From positions 10,973,501 to 11,037,500 of the forward strand of contig BSBM01000602.1 of NCBI GenBank assembly GCA_027924585.1: DNA of 64,000 nucleotides, read 5' to 3'. Position 1 is the first letter of the stretch. Every line of letters begins with the position of its first letter. The DNA is from Larix kaempferi (Eukaryota; Streptophyta; Pinopsida; Pinales; Pinaceae). A program made the position numbers and the translations under genes. The notes beneath the pieces are model-generated. The model had not been told where the DNA came from, did not search any database, and saw only the letters and a program-made list of their open reading frames with translations. Of the stretch, positions 32,218 to 45,768 are shown piece by piece.

Positions 32218-32263
<46 letters not shown>

Positions 32264-33144
32264 GCTAACCACTAATCTCTCTCATTCCATCTCTCTCTCT
32301 CTCCAAATCCTTAACCCCCAATATCTCTCTCTCTAAACCCCTAACACCCAATATATCTCTTCCTATCACTCTCTCTCTAAACACCAAACCCCCAATATCC
32401 CTCTCTCTCTCTAAACCCCTAACCAACATTCTATCTCATATATCTCTCTCTCTAAACCCCTAACCCTCAATCTCTCTGTCTTTCTCTCTCTCTCTAAACC
32501 ACTAACCCCCAATATATATCTATCTCTCTAAACCATTAATCCCCAATCTATCCCTCTCTAAGCCTCTAAGCCCCAATCTCCATCTCTCCAAACCCCTAAC
32601 CCCGAATATCTTTGTCCCTTTCTCTCTCTCTTTCACTCTCTCTTTATCTATATATATATCTATCTATATAAACGCCTAACCCTTAACCCCCAATATCTCT
32701 CTCTCTCTCTCAACCCTAACCACTAATCTCCCTCTCTCTAAACTCCTAACACCCAATCGCTCTATCTTTATCTTTATAAAGCATTAACACTCAAACTCTC
32801 ACTCTCTCTAAACCATTAATCCCCAACTATCTCTCTCTCACTAAAACCCTAATACATAATATTTCTCTCCCTCTCTCTAAACCCCTAACCACCAATATCT
32901 CTCTCTCTAAACCCATAACTCCTAATCTGTCTATATATATCTCTAAACTACTAACCCCCAATATCTCTCTCTATAAACCCCTAACCCTCAATATCTCTCT
33001 TCTTATCTCCCTCTCACTCTAAACCCTGAACCCCCAATCTCCCTCTCTCACTAAACCCTAACCACCATTCTCTCTCTTTCAATCTCCCTCTCTAAACTTC
33101 TAACCACCAATTTCTTTATCTCTCTCTAAACAACTAACCCCCAA

Positions 33145-33188
<44 letters not shown>

Positions 33189-33269
33189 AGCCCCTAAAAC
33201 CCTATATATATATATATTTAAGCCCCTAATCCCCAATCTCTCTCTATGCCTCCCTAAGCCACTAACACC

Positions 33270-33311
<42 letters not shown>

Positions 33312-33503
33312 CTAACCCACAATATCTCTCTCCCTAAACCCTTAACCACCATTTTCTCTCTCTCTCTCTCTAAACACCTGACCTCAATCTCTCTATATCT
33401 CTCTACAAAACTAACCCCACCCCTAACTACCAATCTCTCTCTCTCTCTAAACCCCTAACCCCCGTTCTCTATCTCTCTCTCTCTCTCTCAATCTAAACCT
33501 CTA

Positions 33504-33537
<34 letters not shown>

Positions 33538-33668
33538 AACAACTAACCTCCTATCTCTCCCTGTCTCTAAACCCCTAACCCCCAATCTCTCTCTCTCTCG
33601 CTCTCTCTCTCTCTCCCTTAATCCCTAACCCCCAATCGCTCTTTCTCTCTCGCTAAACCCCTAACCGC

Positions 33669-33707
<39 letters not shown>

Positions 33708-33848
33708 ATCACCTAACCCCCAATCTCTCTATCTCTTTATCTCTTTAAACAATTAAACCCATCTGACCAATAACCCCCAATTTATCCCTCTCTCTAAAAC
33801 CCTAACACCCAATCATTCTCTCTCTCTCTCTCTCTAAACACCTACCAC

Positions 33849-33895
<47 letters not shown>

Positions 33896-35110
33896 AACTC
33901 CTAGCCCCCAATCTCTTTACCTCTCGCTAAAACCCTAACCCCCAATCTCTCAGTCTCTAAACCCCTAAACCTCAATCTCTCTCTTCTTATATCTTCATCT
34001 CTAAACCCTGAACCCCTTATCTCTCTATCTCTCTCTAAACCCCTAACCCCCAATCTCTATCTCTCTCTCTAAACCCCTAACCTCCAATATCTCTCTCTCT
34101 CTATTCCCCTAAACCCAAATTTCTCTTTCTCTCTCTCTCTAAACCCCTAATCTCTCTCTCTCTCTCTCTAAACCCCTAACTCCCAATCTCTCTCTCTCTC
34201 CCTCTCTCTCTAAACCCTCACCAAAAATTTGTCGCTCTCTCTGGAATTCTAATCCCCAATCTCTCTGTATTTCTCTCTCTAAAGCATTAAATCCCAATCT
34301 CTCTCTCTCTCTAAAACCCTGACACCTAATCTTTCTCTCTCTCTATAAACCCCTAACCACCAATTTCTCTCTTTCTATCTCTATATCTCTCTCTCGAAAC
34401 CCATAACCACCAATCTCTCTATCTCTCTTTAAACCACTAACCCCCAATATAGCTCTCTTTAAAATCCTAATTCCCAATCTTTGTCTTCCTATATCCCTCT
34501 CACTCTAAACCTTAAAACCCCAATCTCCCTCTCTCTCACTAAATCCTAACCACCATTCTCTCTCTCTCTCTCTCTAAATCCCTGACACCCATTCTCTCTA
34601 TCTCTCTCTAAATAAATAATCCCACCCCTAACCTACAATATCTCTCTTTATAAAACCCTCTCTCTCTCTCTCAAGCACTAACCACTAATCTCTCTCATTC
34701 CATCTCTCTCTCTCTCTCTCTCAAAACCCCTAACCCCTAATATCTATATCTCTCTCCAAACTTGTAACCTACGATCTCTCTCTCTCAAAACCCCTAACAC
34801 CCAATATATCTCTTTCTATTACTCTCTCTCCAAAAACTAAATCATCAATCTCCCTCTTTCTCTCTAAACCCCTGACCAACATTCTCTCTCATCTATCTTT
34901 CTCTCTAAACCCATAACCCCCAATATCTCTATCTCTCTCTAAACAACTAACCCCCAATCTCTCTCTCTCTCAGCACCTAATCCCCAATCTCTCTCTATGT
35001 ATCTCTAAACCACTAACACCCAAACTCTCTATCTCTCTCTCTCTTTTTATATCTTCCTCTCTAAACCCTGAACCCCCAATCTACCTCTCTATCTGTAAAC
35101 CCTAAACCAC

Positions 35111-35146
<36 letters not shown>

Positions 35147-35315
35147 AAACACCTAATCACTAGTCTCTCTATCTATCTAAGCAACTAACCCCAAATATAT
35201 CCCTCTCCATCTATTTATTTGAGCCCCTAACCCCCAACCTCTCTCTCTCTCTCTCTCTAAATCCTTAAGCCCCAATATCTTTCTCCCTAAACCCCTAACC
35301 CTCAATCCCTCTCTC
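30651..35315. repeat. CT-rich telomere-like minisatellite, copy 2
   Basis: Same unit structure and the same order of variant units as 1-4575 (base 1 aligns to 30697). Differences are mainly in the lengths of (CT)n and (TA)n runs plus a few substitutions. Copy 2 has about 45 bases of array before the point matching base 1. It ends at the LTR start, as in copy 1. Confidence 0.95.
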
Positions 35316-35689
35316 TGTTAGGAACCCATGTCTTTACTTTGTTAGTAGGATGTTGTTGGACGCATATGCTTTGTAAGTCGTCCCGTAGTAATTGTTGATC
35401 AATAGTTTGTGTTATTGTTGTTGGCGCATATGCTTTGTAAGTCGCCCGTAGTATTGTTGATCCATAGTTTGTAACGGCCCATGGTTTCGACCCATAGTAT
35501 TGGCACCTAGAATTAGTATATAAGTGTGTGTTGAGACCTATGAAGGCACCGTGAAGTTATTGTATTGAGCTTGCTCAAAGGAGGTTGCCCCCTCGAAGTG
35601 GCCTGTGATCAATACAAAAGTGATTCTGAGTTCTGTCATTTCTGCTATTTCGCGTATTCTTGTTAATTAATTGTTGCAGGTGCCTCACA
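35316..35689 (+). mobile_element. 374-bp LTR of the truncated LTR retrotransposon, copy B
   Basis: Same TG...CA ends, internal U3 duplication and TATA box as 4576-4949, with only a few substitutions. The Met-tRNA primer site TGGTATCAGAGC follows at 35692-35703. This is the duplicate of that locus, not the missing 3' LTR of the same element, since leader and LINE follow in the same order. Confidence 0.85.
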
Positions 35690-36305
35690 TCTGGTATCAG
35701 AGCACTTTCTTGGGCTTGCTGGGTGAAATTTCTGCCAAATTTTTTTTCGCATCTGTTGCAGGTTCGGATTTGGGAATAATCCCTATTCGCTTAACTGTGG
35801 GAAGTACTTGGGCATAAGCCCTAAAAATCATTGTGAGGAGTACCACAAGAACCCCGAAGTAGCTGGCCCATTGAGAGGACCTGCCGGCGAAAAGGGCAAC
35901 GACCCCTACCTGATTGACTAGTTTCCACCCATGAGGTAAGCCAAGAGCTGTCGTTTGTGGCAAAGCAGTTATCAGTTTTACCTGAGCCGTGGAGTGAGGG
36001 GTACTGCCCCAATACGCAAGCCGTCACACAGCATTGGTGGCCGAGTGAAAACCCTGAACTGTTAGGAAGCCGCACATACCTGGGGTCCATATCTACCTTC
36101 AGCTGAACTATTGTCGATCACTGTTGCGCCGTTTCAGACCCATTTTGCAAGCCGTTCCAGATCCAGCCATTCGGCGTTGTTACAGAATCCTTCGAACCGG
36201 AGATCCCATTCTGCAAGCAGAGCCGTAGCCGCTCCAGTCTGTAAAAAAAAAAAAAAAAAAAAAAAAACCCCGAGCCGTAGCCGCTCCAGTCTAAAAAAAA
36301 AAAAA
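35690..36305 (+). mobile_element. Primer site, leader and A tracts of the truncated LTR element, copy B
   Basis: Contains the primer-binding site at 35692-35703 and the same untranslated leader. A tracts lie at 36243-36267 and 36293-36305. Between them the phrase GAGCCGTAGCCGCTCCAGTC, also present just before the first A tract, is repeated. In copy A the segment between the tracts differs, so this short stretch has been reshuffled in one copy. Confidence 0.6.
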
Positions 36306-36312
36306 GCCCTGT

Positions 36313-37455
36313 TCAAATCCTCAAAGTACCTTGTCTTTTGGCCTCCCTAAGAGCCCTGCTCAAATCCTCTGTAACCAGGAGTAAAAGTAATGGGGACAAT
36401 GGACAACCTTGTCTAAGACCTCTCTCTGAGTGAAAGAAGGGGGAGGCCGCCCCATTGATAAGTACAGAGAAAGAAACCGTTGTAATACAACTCATGATCC
36501 ACCTGATAAAACCAATACCAAAACCCAAATGTGTGAGAAGCATACGAATATAAAGCCAACTTACTTTGTCATGGGCCTTGGATAAATCTATTTTGAGGAT
36601 AGCTCCTTTAAGCTTCTTTGTTTTGATACCGTGCAATCCTTCTTGGGCTATTCCAATAACCTCATGGATTTGTCTACCTTCCAAAAAACCAAATTTTTCT
36701 CCTGAAATATGTCTGGAAAAAATACCTTTCAACCTTCTAGCTATGATTTTAGACACAACCTTGTAGACACAATTGCAAAGTGAGATAGGTCTAAAATCAT
36801 TGAGTGAAGAAGGATTGTCATATTTGGGGATCAAAGCAATGAAGGTTGAATTGAAACAGGCCGGAATCCTCCCAGTGAGTCTTGTATCCTCCACCACCTG
36901 AAGTAGATCCTCCCAAAGAAAATCATACAAAGCCAGGAGAAATTCGATGGACCAACCATCCGGTCTCGGGCTCTTGTCTTTTTGGAAGCTGTGTAGGGAT
37001 GATTTTAATTCTTCTTCAGAAATATCATCCATCAATGCTCGATTATCATCATCTTCCACAAAACGAGGAAAGAGTTGTGCCACTCTGATCACCTCCGCTG
37101 CTGTGGCCTGATTAGGAGCCCTAAAGAGTTCCTGAAAATGATCCACCCCCACCCTAGCCATCCCTTCAAATGAAGTTTGTGGCTCACCAAGAGTGTTATC
37201 CAGGATCCAGATAGTATTCGCACCTACCCTTCCTTTTGTGTAGGCATGAAAGAACTTTGTGTTCTCATCCCCTGCTTCCAACCAAGTCGCTCTGCTCTTA
37301 AGTTGCCAGGTTTCTTCTTTTTCGAGTAGAAGGATGTTTCTCCTTCCTTCAAACCTTACCAAAAGTTCTTTGGATTCCCGAGTTGTCAAGTCTCCTCCCT
37401 CTTCATCATAAATCTTGGAAAGATCCTCCTTCATCATAAATCTTGGAAAGATCAA
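36313..37455 (-). pseudogene. LINE reverse transcriptase fragment, copy B
   Basis: The same RT motifs A and B as copy A, here with LKIDLSKAHDKV, and the same truncation before motif C. At 37415-37452 the phrase CATCATAAATCTTGGAAAGA is present twice in a row, while copy A has it once followed by about 173 further bases (6722-6894). So the linker between endonuclease and RT was deleted and patched with a templated duplication. Confidence 0.88.
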
Positions 37456-38202
37456 CTAGGTTTTATTAAACTTTAGAGGACCAAGAGGTTTGGGAGGTCC
37501 ATGACGAAGTTCAATAAAAATAGGAAAGTGGTCAAAGGCTCCCCCCGATCCCACCCATTGTCTCAAGAGAAAGAATTTGTCCACCAAGTGTTCCGATACT
37601 AAGAACCGGTCCAACCTCTTTGCCATCTTGCTATCGCTAGCTTGATTGTTTCTCCAAGTAGGTTTGAGTTTTAAGGGCTCAATGTCAATCAAGTTTTTAT
37701 CAGCTAGTCTCTGAGAGAAAAAACCGGCCAAAGGATCATGCCGAGCCCTAGGCCCCCAAACTTCCCATTGACCCAATGAAAAGTTCAAATCACCACCCAA
37801 TAGTATAGATTCCCCCCGGAGAAGAGAATTGTTCAGTAGCACATCCCAGAAGGGGACACGACTTAGATAAGGTACATAAACATTAACCAAAGTAAGGACT
37901 TCCCCTAAGTCCAAAGTCGAGAACGACAATCCAAGAATAGAATCCATCCCCCAAATGTTGTGAATTTTAGCAGACGTGTCATTCCAGCCAATAGCCAGGC
38001 CTCCAAAATGACCACGAACATCCAAATTTTCAAACGACCATCCACAGAACCAAATATCCAATCTCGCCTTCACCATCTCCCCATCGCCCATAGTTTCTTG
38101 TAGTAAAATGATGTCCGGGCAGTCTAAAGAGACCACCCTCCCGAGTGCTGATCTTTTATGGGGCCCAACCAGACCTCGACAATTGAAGGACATAATTTTC
38201 AT
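37456..38202 (-). pseudogene. LINE AP endonuclease domain, copy B
   Basis: An open frame of 248 codons from ATG at 38202 (overlapping the ORF1 stop as TGATG) to a TAG at 37456-37458 after FNKT. It carries FNCRG, LLQET, GGLAIGW, GGDLNF and RLDRFLVS. The catalytic SDH motif reads FDHFP here, Ser to Phe, while copy A has SDHFP. The TAG stands where a Trp is expected and is shared with copy A. Confidence 0.88.
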
Positions 38203-39329
38203 CAGTGACCCTTCTTCTGAGTTCGCACTACTCTAAGCGCCCGATCAATAGTCTGTTGTTTTCCTTCCAAAAGATCCAATCTATCTTTGGATTGTGCCTT
38301 GGAGATAAAATACTTCCTCCCCCTACCTTTAGATGGCATAAATTTCCCAATTCCCAAACCCCTAGAGGCTTGTTTGGTGGCAGAGCATAGGAAGTATCCA
38401 GAATTAGTGGATTCAGGAGGGGAAGACGGGGAAGCTTCCTCCCGAAAGGTCGGGTCAGGGTCCGGATTCAGGCAGGGAGAAACCTCCTCTAGGGAGGTAG
38501 GAGGGGATTCGATGAGAAGTTTAGTACCCACATCAGATTGGGGGGTGATATTCAGATTTTTGAGGGTCTCAACCCAATCCATCCCAACAAGTGAAACATT
38601 ATTCATATCAATTTTAATAGAAGGAGAAATGGAGGGAGGTGTAGTACCCACAAACTGTATCCCCTGAGTGTGCAGTAGCTCAGTTGGTCCGACAAAGTAC
38701 TCCTCAATAGGAGCAGGAAGCTGCTCATCCTCCGAAGTAGGATCACGCACCTACTCCCTTCCAGTATCCTCCTGTACCAACAGAGAATGGGCTGACGAAG
38801 TAGTTCCAGCTGGTGCAGTTTTTTCAATCCCATCCGACCATTTGTGGCGACCACCATTCCTAGTCCTGAGGGGAAGTTTGCATTCTGCCACTGGGTGTCC
38901 ATAAGCGTGACATCTCCTGCATCTAAAAGGGACATATTCATAGTCCAAATTTTGTACAAAGGTATATGGGCCCCAACTAAGCTTCATATCTTCCACAAGT
39001 CCTTCTCTGACATTCAGACTAACCAAGATCCTTGCAACCTTCTTTTGTTTTGTATAGTGAGAAGAGTAATCCCCTTCTAGGTAGGTACCGAGAATGTTCC
39101 CAATACCTCTAAAGTGTCGTTCAGACCAGTAGTGTAAAGGAATCCCTGGGAGGCGAACCCAAAATGGTACAATGTCCAAGCGTTCCCTGCTAGCATTGAA
39201 CATCGGGTGCCAGGGCTTAAGTAAAAGAGGGCAATGATCCCAACTCCAGTTCCGATTTAGTACCCAAAGAGCATGTTCAATCGAGAGGAATTTAAATGCA
39301 AACCAATTTAAACACAATGCTACAAACAT
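38202..39329 (-). pseudogene. LINE ORF1: DUF4283 and zinc-knuckle protein, copy B
   Basis: Same layout as 7645-8772: partial DUF4283, CCHC knuckle (CRRCHAYGHPVAEC), low-complexity basic tail, and the same in-frame TAG at 38751-38753. It differs from copy A by a handful of residues. Confidence 0.85.
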
Positions 39330-39544
39330 GCAATTATTTCATCATTGACATGCTCCTTTAAGAAGCAACTTTTCTACAAACTATGAGTTTATATCTGCCT
39401 TAAAAGCAAAAGGAGAAAAATATAGTTCACAGGAAGGTAAGCAATTTCATATTGATCATTGATGACCCGGTTATATTTTTTGATGGTGCAGCCTCCATGG
39501 GACAATGTGCAGTTGGGGGAACAATCATCCTGAACCAGGATCAC
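39330..39544 (+). pseudogene. RNase H-like fragment, copy B
   Basis: Duplicate of 8773-8987. The FFDGAASMGQCAVGG frame at about 39459-39544 ends where the Gypsy LTR starts. Several base differences in the 130 bases before it. Confidence 0.4.
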
Positions 39545-41607
39545 TGTAACATCTCGATAATTTCATAAAAATTTAAAATTTTTAAAACAGCATTAAATGT
39601 TATCATTTCTATTGCGGAAGTAATAAATGCTTAAGAAGGTAGCAATGATTAGTTAAAACATTAAGCAAAGACAAATTAATTAATGAATATTTTTAGCTAA
39701 AGACATTTAAATATTGTGACACATCATAATTCTTTTAACATACTTACGACACTGAAAAGTTTTGTGTTAACTGTAATTCCTAAGTAATGAGATCAGTGGT
39801 TCTAAATGTGATTATAAGTTGTGCACTGTTTGTACTAAAGTGAAATTTTGAAGGAGTGCTGACAGTTTGCTTCTTTGATGTCAAAGGGGTCCTGCGAGGT
39901 ACCCTGGGGTTTACTTAGCTATGTTTAGCTAAGGCATTTGAATTCTATTTTCCTATGTGCAGAAAAACAGGTAAGAATTCCTACAACAGCAAGAATTTAG
40001 AGTACAAGATTCTTTCAAGAGTAACGTCATTGTATTGTGATAATTTCTAAGTATTTCTATGCAAAACAAGTTTGCTGGAGGTATGTATATTTTGGTTCCT
40101 ATTCTTATTTTCAAGATGGCTTACAACGTTCCAAAGTACTGAAATCACATCGTCAAATGTGTTTATATTGCTATTATTGTAAATATCAAAACAGTGTTAC
40201 AATTGTCCATATATAATTCTATTTGAAATCTCGAGGAAATAGTGTTTATACTAAATCAAATGAAACTATCAAAATATATTTTTGTATCAACAAGTCTGTA
40301 GAATATTCCTAAGTCTCATATTTATCAATGATTTAAAAATGCATGGATAAAGCATGAAACCAAATAGACTTTTCCCTAAGGTCTAAACACCTACTATAGA
40401 GATGATATAATGTGGCATATGGTAATTATGCAAATATATATTCAAACATTGTGTATATTAACTATTATTATGTTACTATTGGATTTCAATACAATATCAC
40501 GATGTATTCACTAAAATGGAAATGTAATGTGACATAAAAACTATGCATTCATACATAATATGAAACAAGTATTCAATCCTTCAGAACTATATTGATTGAG
40601 CATTGATGTGATGATATTGACATATACTACTAATGTTACGATGCCTATACAAACTTTGATAACACAAATATGAAATGTAAACTATAGTCTAACGCTGTAA
40701 TGATTTGATCGTGATAAGGTATTTAAATTTGGTACTTAGCAAGGCTTCCAACTGTCGGTATCAACCTAAGCATTAACGTCATTTTACTGCAGGGTGAGGT
40801 GGAGGCTCAGTTGGATGGTTTCCACGTGATGGAAAATACAATGTGTACACCATGCTGAGTTGTGCTATGTAATAGCCATTGATTTGTCGAGTTGGCAACA
40901 TGTTAGATGAATCAAATTAATGCAGTATTGATTGCAATAGTAGGCTCGGATATCATCATGCGTTGTTGGAAAACAGTCTACCGTTGATCTCTGAAAGATC
41001 TAGGGCTTTGGATAAACCCTAGTCTTTTGTTGGTAAGTAGCACGAAAGTGCTTCTTAGCATTCATTTCGAGTTTTCGTGGTAAGGCTTGGAGAGCCGACC
41101 GTATTGCAACAATGTAGGGTTTTGACGTTTACTGTTACGAGGTCTCCTCCCTTGGTCTCGTCGAACCTACGACCTGTGAGAGAATGTTTAAAAGTCTCAG
41201 GCTTTCAGTCTTTGTGAGAAAAGAGTAATGACACAGTCAATGTGACTGTGGAAATGTTCCGTTGATAGTTTGGTTTAGTGAATTTGTTTGAAGCTCGTTT
41301 CTCTAAGCATTTACAGTGGTTCCAAGAATTGAATCCTATTGATACTACAACTATGAACAGTCTCCGTCGTTTTGCTGGTGTGGAAAGACTCAAGCCAAGA
41401 ACACTCAAGTGAGGTAAGTTTTTGTTGATAGTAAAAGTAACACTGTAATATTGAAGTTCTTGCTGCGTTTCTCAAGTTTTCACCTATCAAAATGTAACTG
41501 GCAGGTTAAGTTTGTTGAAGGGTTGCTATGTTCAAACTCGGGTTGAGGATGCTGCAACACCCTTCTGGTAAGCCTTGGTGGTTCATATAAAAACCCTCGT
41601 AGGTACC
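39545..41607 (-). repeat. Gypsy LTR copy B, outer part (left of the LARD insertion)
   Basis: Matches 8988-11010, starting TGTAACATCTCG. Near 40088-40128 it holds about 35 bases that copy A lacks. It is cut at 41607 by the LARD array; the last five bases GTACC are the left target-site duplication. The remainder of this LTR is at 59689-63085. Confidence 0.88.
41603..41607. other. Left target-site duplication GTACC
   Basis: GTACC directly precedes the LARD LTR start TGTGACATCC and is repeated at 59689-59693 after the array. The unoccupied site in copy A has it once. Confidence 0.95.
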
Positions 41608-44600
41608 TGTGACATCCCCAAAACTACGGGTTAGTACTTAGTGAATTTTCAAAATTAAAAGTTCTAGTATCCCTCATACTTAACCATCTACAATGATTAA
41701 TTACCTTCATCAAATAAAACATAAGCCATTAATTAATGCTTATGAGATTTATAAAACAACACCTTTAAAAGTAAGTGTCTCATTCTTGAATATCCTAGTT
41801 AGTATAACAAGGTACGATTCAATAGAATTGGTATGGATTCCAAATTACAAACAAAACTCCATTCGTATAATAAGTACATTGCATTGTTTACTTCCATTCA
41901 ATAAATACCCTTCATAGTTTGCTTTATACCTTCTCATTTAACATATAGATTCAATCCATAGACAATCAATACAACTAATCAATACAGCTATTGAATACTT
42001 TTGAATGATCGTCCTTAATAAGCATTTCTTATTTATACATCCATTTTCCTTATGATATAAGAAATAATCCTTTACATATTTAAGAATAACCTAAAGATAA
42101 ATACATCTAGTAATTCAACCATACAATTTAATCACACATAAGAGCGAGTCCAAATATACACGTGGTTCACCCAGGAGGGGCTACGTCCACCAAAGAGAGT
42201 CATATCTTTATTATTCATCAATATCAGGGGGTACAATCTACCATACAAAGATTCCTTTCCACTTCTCATGTCCCTATTATAGAGGCGACATAATCGAAAC
42301 TTCCCAAGGACTAGCTTGGGCAAAACCAGGATTTCTTCCCTACTGCTCGCAAAGAAGAAACACAAATTGCTACCAACACAATTTTGATTCTCATCTCATT
42401 ACTATAAACCATAACCCTTCTCATACTTCCTTTTTATAACCATAAGTGTTGCTCACTCATTATTGTGTATCTCAATTCCTACAACTAAGGAATATATTCC
42501 ACAAAATATAATCCTACTCAACCCATCAATTAGACAATCATTGATAAATACTTTGCTATTAGCTTTGTACATATTTAATGTCTAAGTTGAATTAAAAGGC
42601 ATACAATATTGTAGAATTTCTTTTTCCCTTCAAGTTCTTTTGGCCAAGATTAAAAACATTCATTCCACCAAAACTTTATCATTGTACATGCATTGAATAA
42701 TTAACTAAATAATTATATAACTTAAGAGACTAAGACCACTCGTGAAGCATTCATCTGACATTAACAATTCACTAAAATTAATAAAGTAATAGGAAGATGA
42801 TCGCATATCTTTTATGCGTTATAATAAGCTCCTATCAACAAAGGGGGTTCAAGGAACACATCTCTGACCTCAATCAAGCTAGGACCGATAATCTATGTAC
42901 ATCTGTCAAACTGAGAACAGATAATTATCTTCTTTCAGCCACAACTTTATCAAATAAAAGAGGCAATATCGGTCCTCCTGAGCACAAACCCAGTCAACAT
43001 AAAGATATCACTTTAGCAAATAGAAGCGACATGAATGCTCATCCTGAGCACGAATCTGGTCAGCCTAACTGTGCTAAGTAATCATTTATATATCTATATA
43101 TATATATCAAGAGATTGAGATCGATTTTAATGTGAGGCCATCCTATCTCTGTATATTACAATTGGATATTACAAGATAATGATTCCAATCTCGCTGGAAG
43201 TTTATAACATACACCAAAAATTCATATGAACAGGCGGGGGTTTCGTACAGACAGGAATATCTGATTTACTATACTAGTCGGAGATCCCTCAGATCTAAAC
43301 AAGAAAACCACATCCAGGAAGATCGAGGCGGTCGCTAACCTATGGGTTTGTGAACCAACCAAGGGGAATGCTTGGGTTGAACATTTTGATTTCAGGATGT
43401 AACAAATTCAACCAAGAAAATGGAGCCTAGGTTCGATCAGCGAGATTCCCCAACTTCTCTCCAATGCAATACAATAATCACAACCCGGAAACTCAAACTC
43501 ACGGAACTCTCTGACAGACATATTCTTCCCAAATTTCTTACATTCAAATAAACTAACCAACGGAGGAAAACGCACAGTTTGATTGTCAAGCACAATTTAA
43601 ATCGTTGAGCTCAGGATCGATTCACGATCGATGAGGAAAACGCACAGTTTGATTGTCAAGCTCAAGTTCGCTGAATATAACCAGAATCCCCATCTGTATG
43701 ATTTACGAATTTTTTTTGATTCCTATAGACCAAAATAAACTCATATGGGCAGCTTGTCAAACCTCAAGGGAACTATCAGAAGACAATGCAGAGTTCGCCC
43801 TTTTTAATGAGGTTTGCTCGATAAAATTCTACCACACAATAACTACACAGTTTATTACCCTGAATGTGATCTATGTTCAAACATTATGTAACTGTGTATG
43901 AATAGATCGCTATCCAGGAAGCTTGATTTAAACTAAGTTCTGTGAATTCCAACAGCCAGTATTAAGACTGCGTTTTTATATAATCTGACGGAGATCCATG
44001 ATTTTGGTAACATAATTTCGACAACAACTAAGATCTACATCATACAGTCAGCTTTAGCGTTCTTCCTTCATGATAATGAAATAAAACCTGATTCTTCAAC
44101 ATACTAACCAGACTAATAGTTTTTCCAGATAATTAATGAGCTCATAGATCAACATATTTAACATGCAGCTAGAGCTCACTACAAGAAAAATGCTAACCTG
44201 GATCTCAGTCGCAGAAAACCCAAAAGTAATTCCCTGCACAGATTCGGCATCGCTTCTCCTAAACCCGAGATCTTCTATTATGCCTCCACATTTCTTGGGA
44301 TTGGGCGTCTCCAACCGTTCCATCTTTAGTGGTCCTCACCATTGCATCGTGAACCCTACCAGGGATATTCCCTTTCTCTCATTGCGAATCCGTGTTCTCG
44401 ATCTGAGCACGCAGAACTTCTCCCCTCCATCCATAATCCATACCTCGATTTCCCCGATCGCCAGTTATGGATCGGCTTTCATGGCCGTCCTTTCCCATCT
44501 ACAACGAAAATGTCTTCATCATCCCCTAGCTCTGCAATTCCCCCCCCCACCTTTTACTGGATGCAACCCCCAATAAATAACTGGGGTCTTTTTCCTTTGG

Positions 44601-45749
44601 AGAGTCCGCCCCACGATTTAAGGACGAAAATCCCCTCTTTAAAGGCTTCCACCGAATTATAATAACTACAAAGGTTACGTGGGATGATTAAGGAAGCTTA
44701 ACCGTTTGAGAGACGAGCTCTAAGAGAGATCGTGGGATCTTTAAAATGCCAGCTCTAACTAATAGTTACCACATCTTTAAAGGGGAGGTATAGTGAACTT
44801 CATTAAAAGCGAGAGTGTCTTTAAGACTGCACTTCTTCTTAGTGGAAAGACTTAATAAGTATTATATATATATCTTACTAAAAGATATTTAATCAATCAT
44901 TTAGTTGATTAGTAAGTATTGATTTTTCTCCTTTGATTTCGAAAAGGGAGTGTACTCCAGCTGTTCTTTATATCTTTAAAACGCATAACCCATATGCATT
45001 TATTAATAATTAAATACAATGACCATATTCTAGAAAGTAAGTCTCCTTTCTTTTTATTTAGGTTAACGAACTAGTATATATATATATATATATATTTCCA
45101 TGTGTATTATAACTATTTTGTAGTAATACTTCCTTATCATGAAATAAATCACCCTTCCACTAATTCTTCATATAAACAAATAAATATTTATTTGATATCG
45201 TATGAGGGATTTTCCTCTCATAGTTTGTTATTTCATGATATCCTTGTGTTATGTATATTTTAAGAAGCAAATATTCCTTCTCCTAAGTTTTTAAGGAAAC
45301 TTTTAGCTTGTGTCCTTGTCGAGGATGTAATAGAGTGAATTAGAGCGATCTGTTCGCTTACATACTATTATTTAGGATATAGTATATTCATACTTAAAAG
45401 GTATGTCTTATCACTTACTAGGAGGTTTGAAGAGGGTTAGTACTCCCTTCAATAATCCTTTTCAGATGGACCATTAGCTCAGGACGACTCACTCGCTTTT
45501 CTTCAAGTTCCTACTGGCATTGATGTCTTAGATATTCCTGACTTTATATCTAGATGACCCATATCCCTTAGTGGTTTTAGTCGTCATTGATAGTTGCATT
45601 ACTGCTACTCATCTTGAAATCAAGGAATTTAAACAGATAACTTACTAGGTTTTACTGGTGGGGCCTTGGCGTTGAGCTCTTCACCAGAAAACCAGTACAA
45701 TACACTTTTATATTTACGAAATATTAGGGTATGCAAGGAGGATATTACA
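41608..45749 (-). repeat. LARD LTR 1 (4142 bp)
   Basis: Starts TGTGACATCCCC on the plus strand and ends GGATATTACA. It contains a 28-base direct repeat (GAAAACGCACAGTTTGATTG core) near 43565 and 43632, and a (TA)n run near 45074-45096. The motif CACGTGG...GGGCTACGTCCACC near 42160-42190 resembles one in the Gypsy LTR. At 41826 (A) and 43399 (T) it differs from LTRs 2 and 3. Its small frames are the same in all copies simply because the copies are nearly identical; no domain is seen. Confidence 0.92.
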
Positions 45750-45762
45750 TCCCCTCCCCCTT
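45750..45762 (-). other. LARD polypurine tract, internal region 1
   Basis: Minus-strand AAGGGGGAGGGGA directly before the LTR start TGTAATATCC. The equivalent lies at 52718-52730 in internal region 2. Confidence 0.82.
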
Positions 45763-45768
45763 AAAAAT

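Larger units (their letters stand above)
36306..39329 (-). mobile_element. L1-type LINE, truncated at both ends, copy B
   Basis: Same two truncation points, ORF order and shared stops as copy A. The endonuclease frame is intact here because the C run has six Cs instead of seven. A deletion of about 170 bases lies between endonuclease and RT, with a 23-base filler copied from next to the break (see the RT entry). Confidence 0.9.

Noticed and set aside
35316-35689. The second 374-bp LTR as the 3' partner of the LTR at 4576
   Set aside because: Both LTRs are followed by the same leader and LINE, so they are duplicates of one 5' LTR, not a 5'/3' pair.
42797-43081. 94-codon plus-strand frame in the LARD LTRs, repeated three times
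   Set aside because: Identity across copies is due to the recent origin of the array; no domain and low complexity of evidence.
44163-44662. Overlapping 106-166 codon frames near the LARD LTR C-run
   Set aside because: Frame length changes with the number of Cs in a homopolymer; typical of non-coding sequence.
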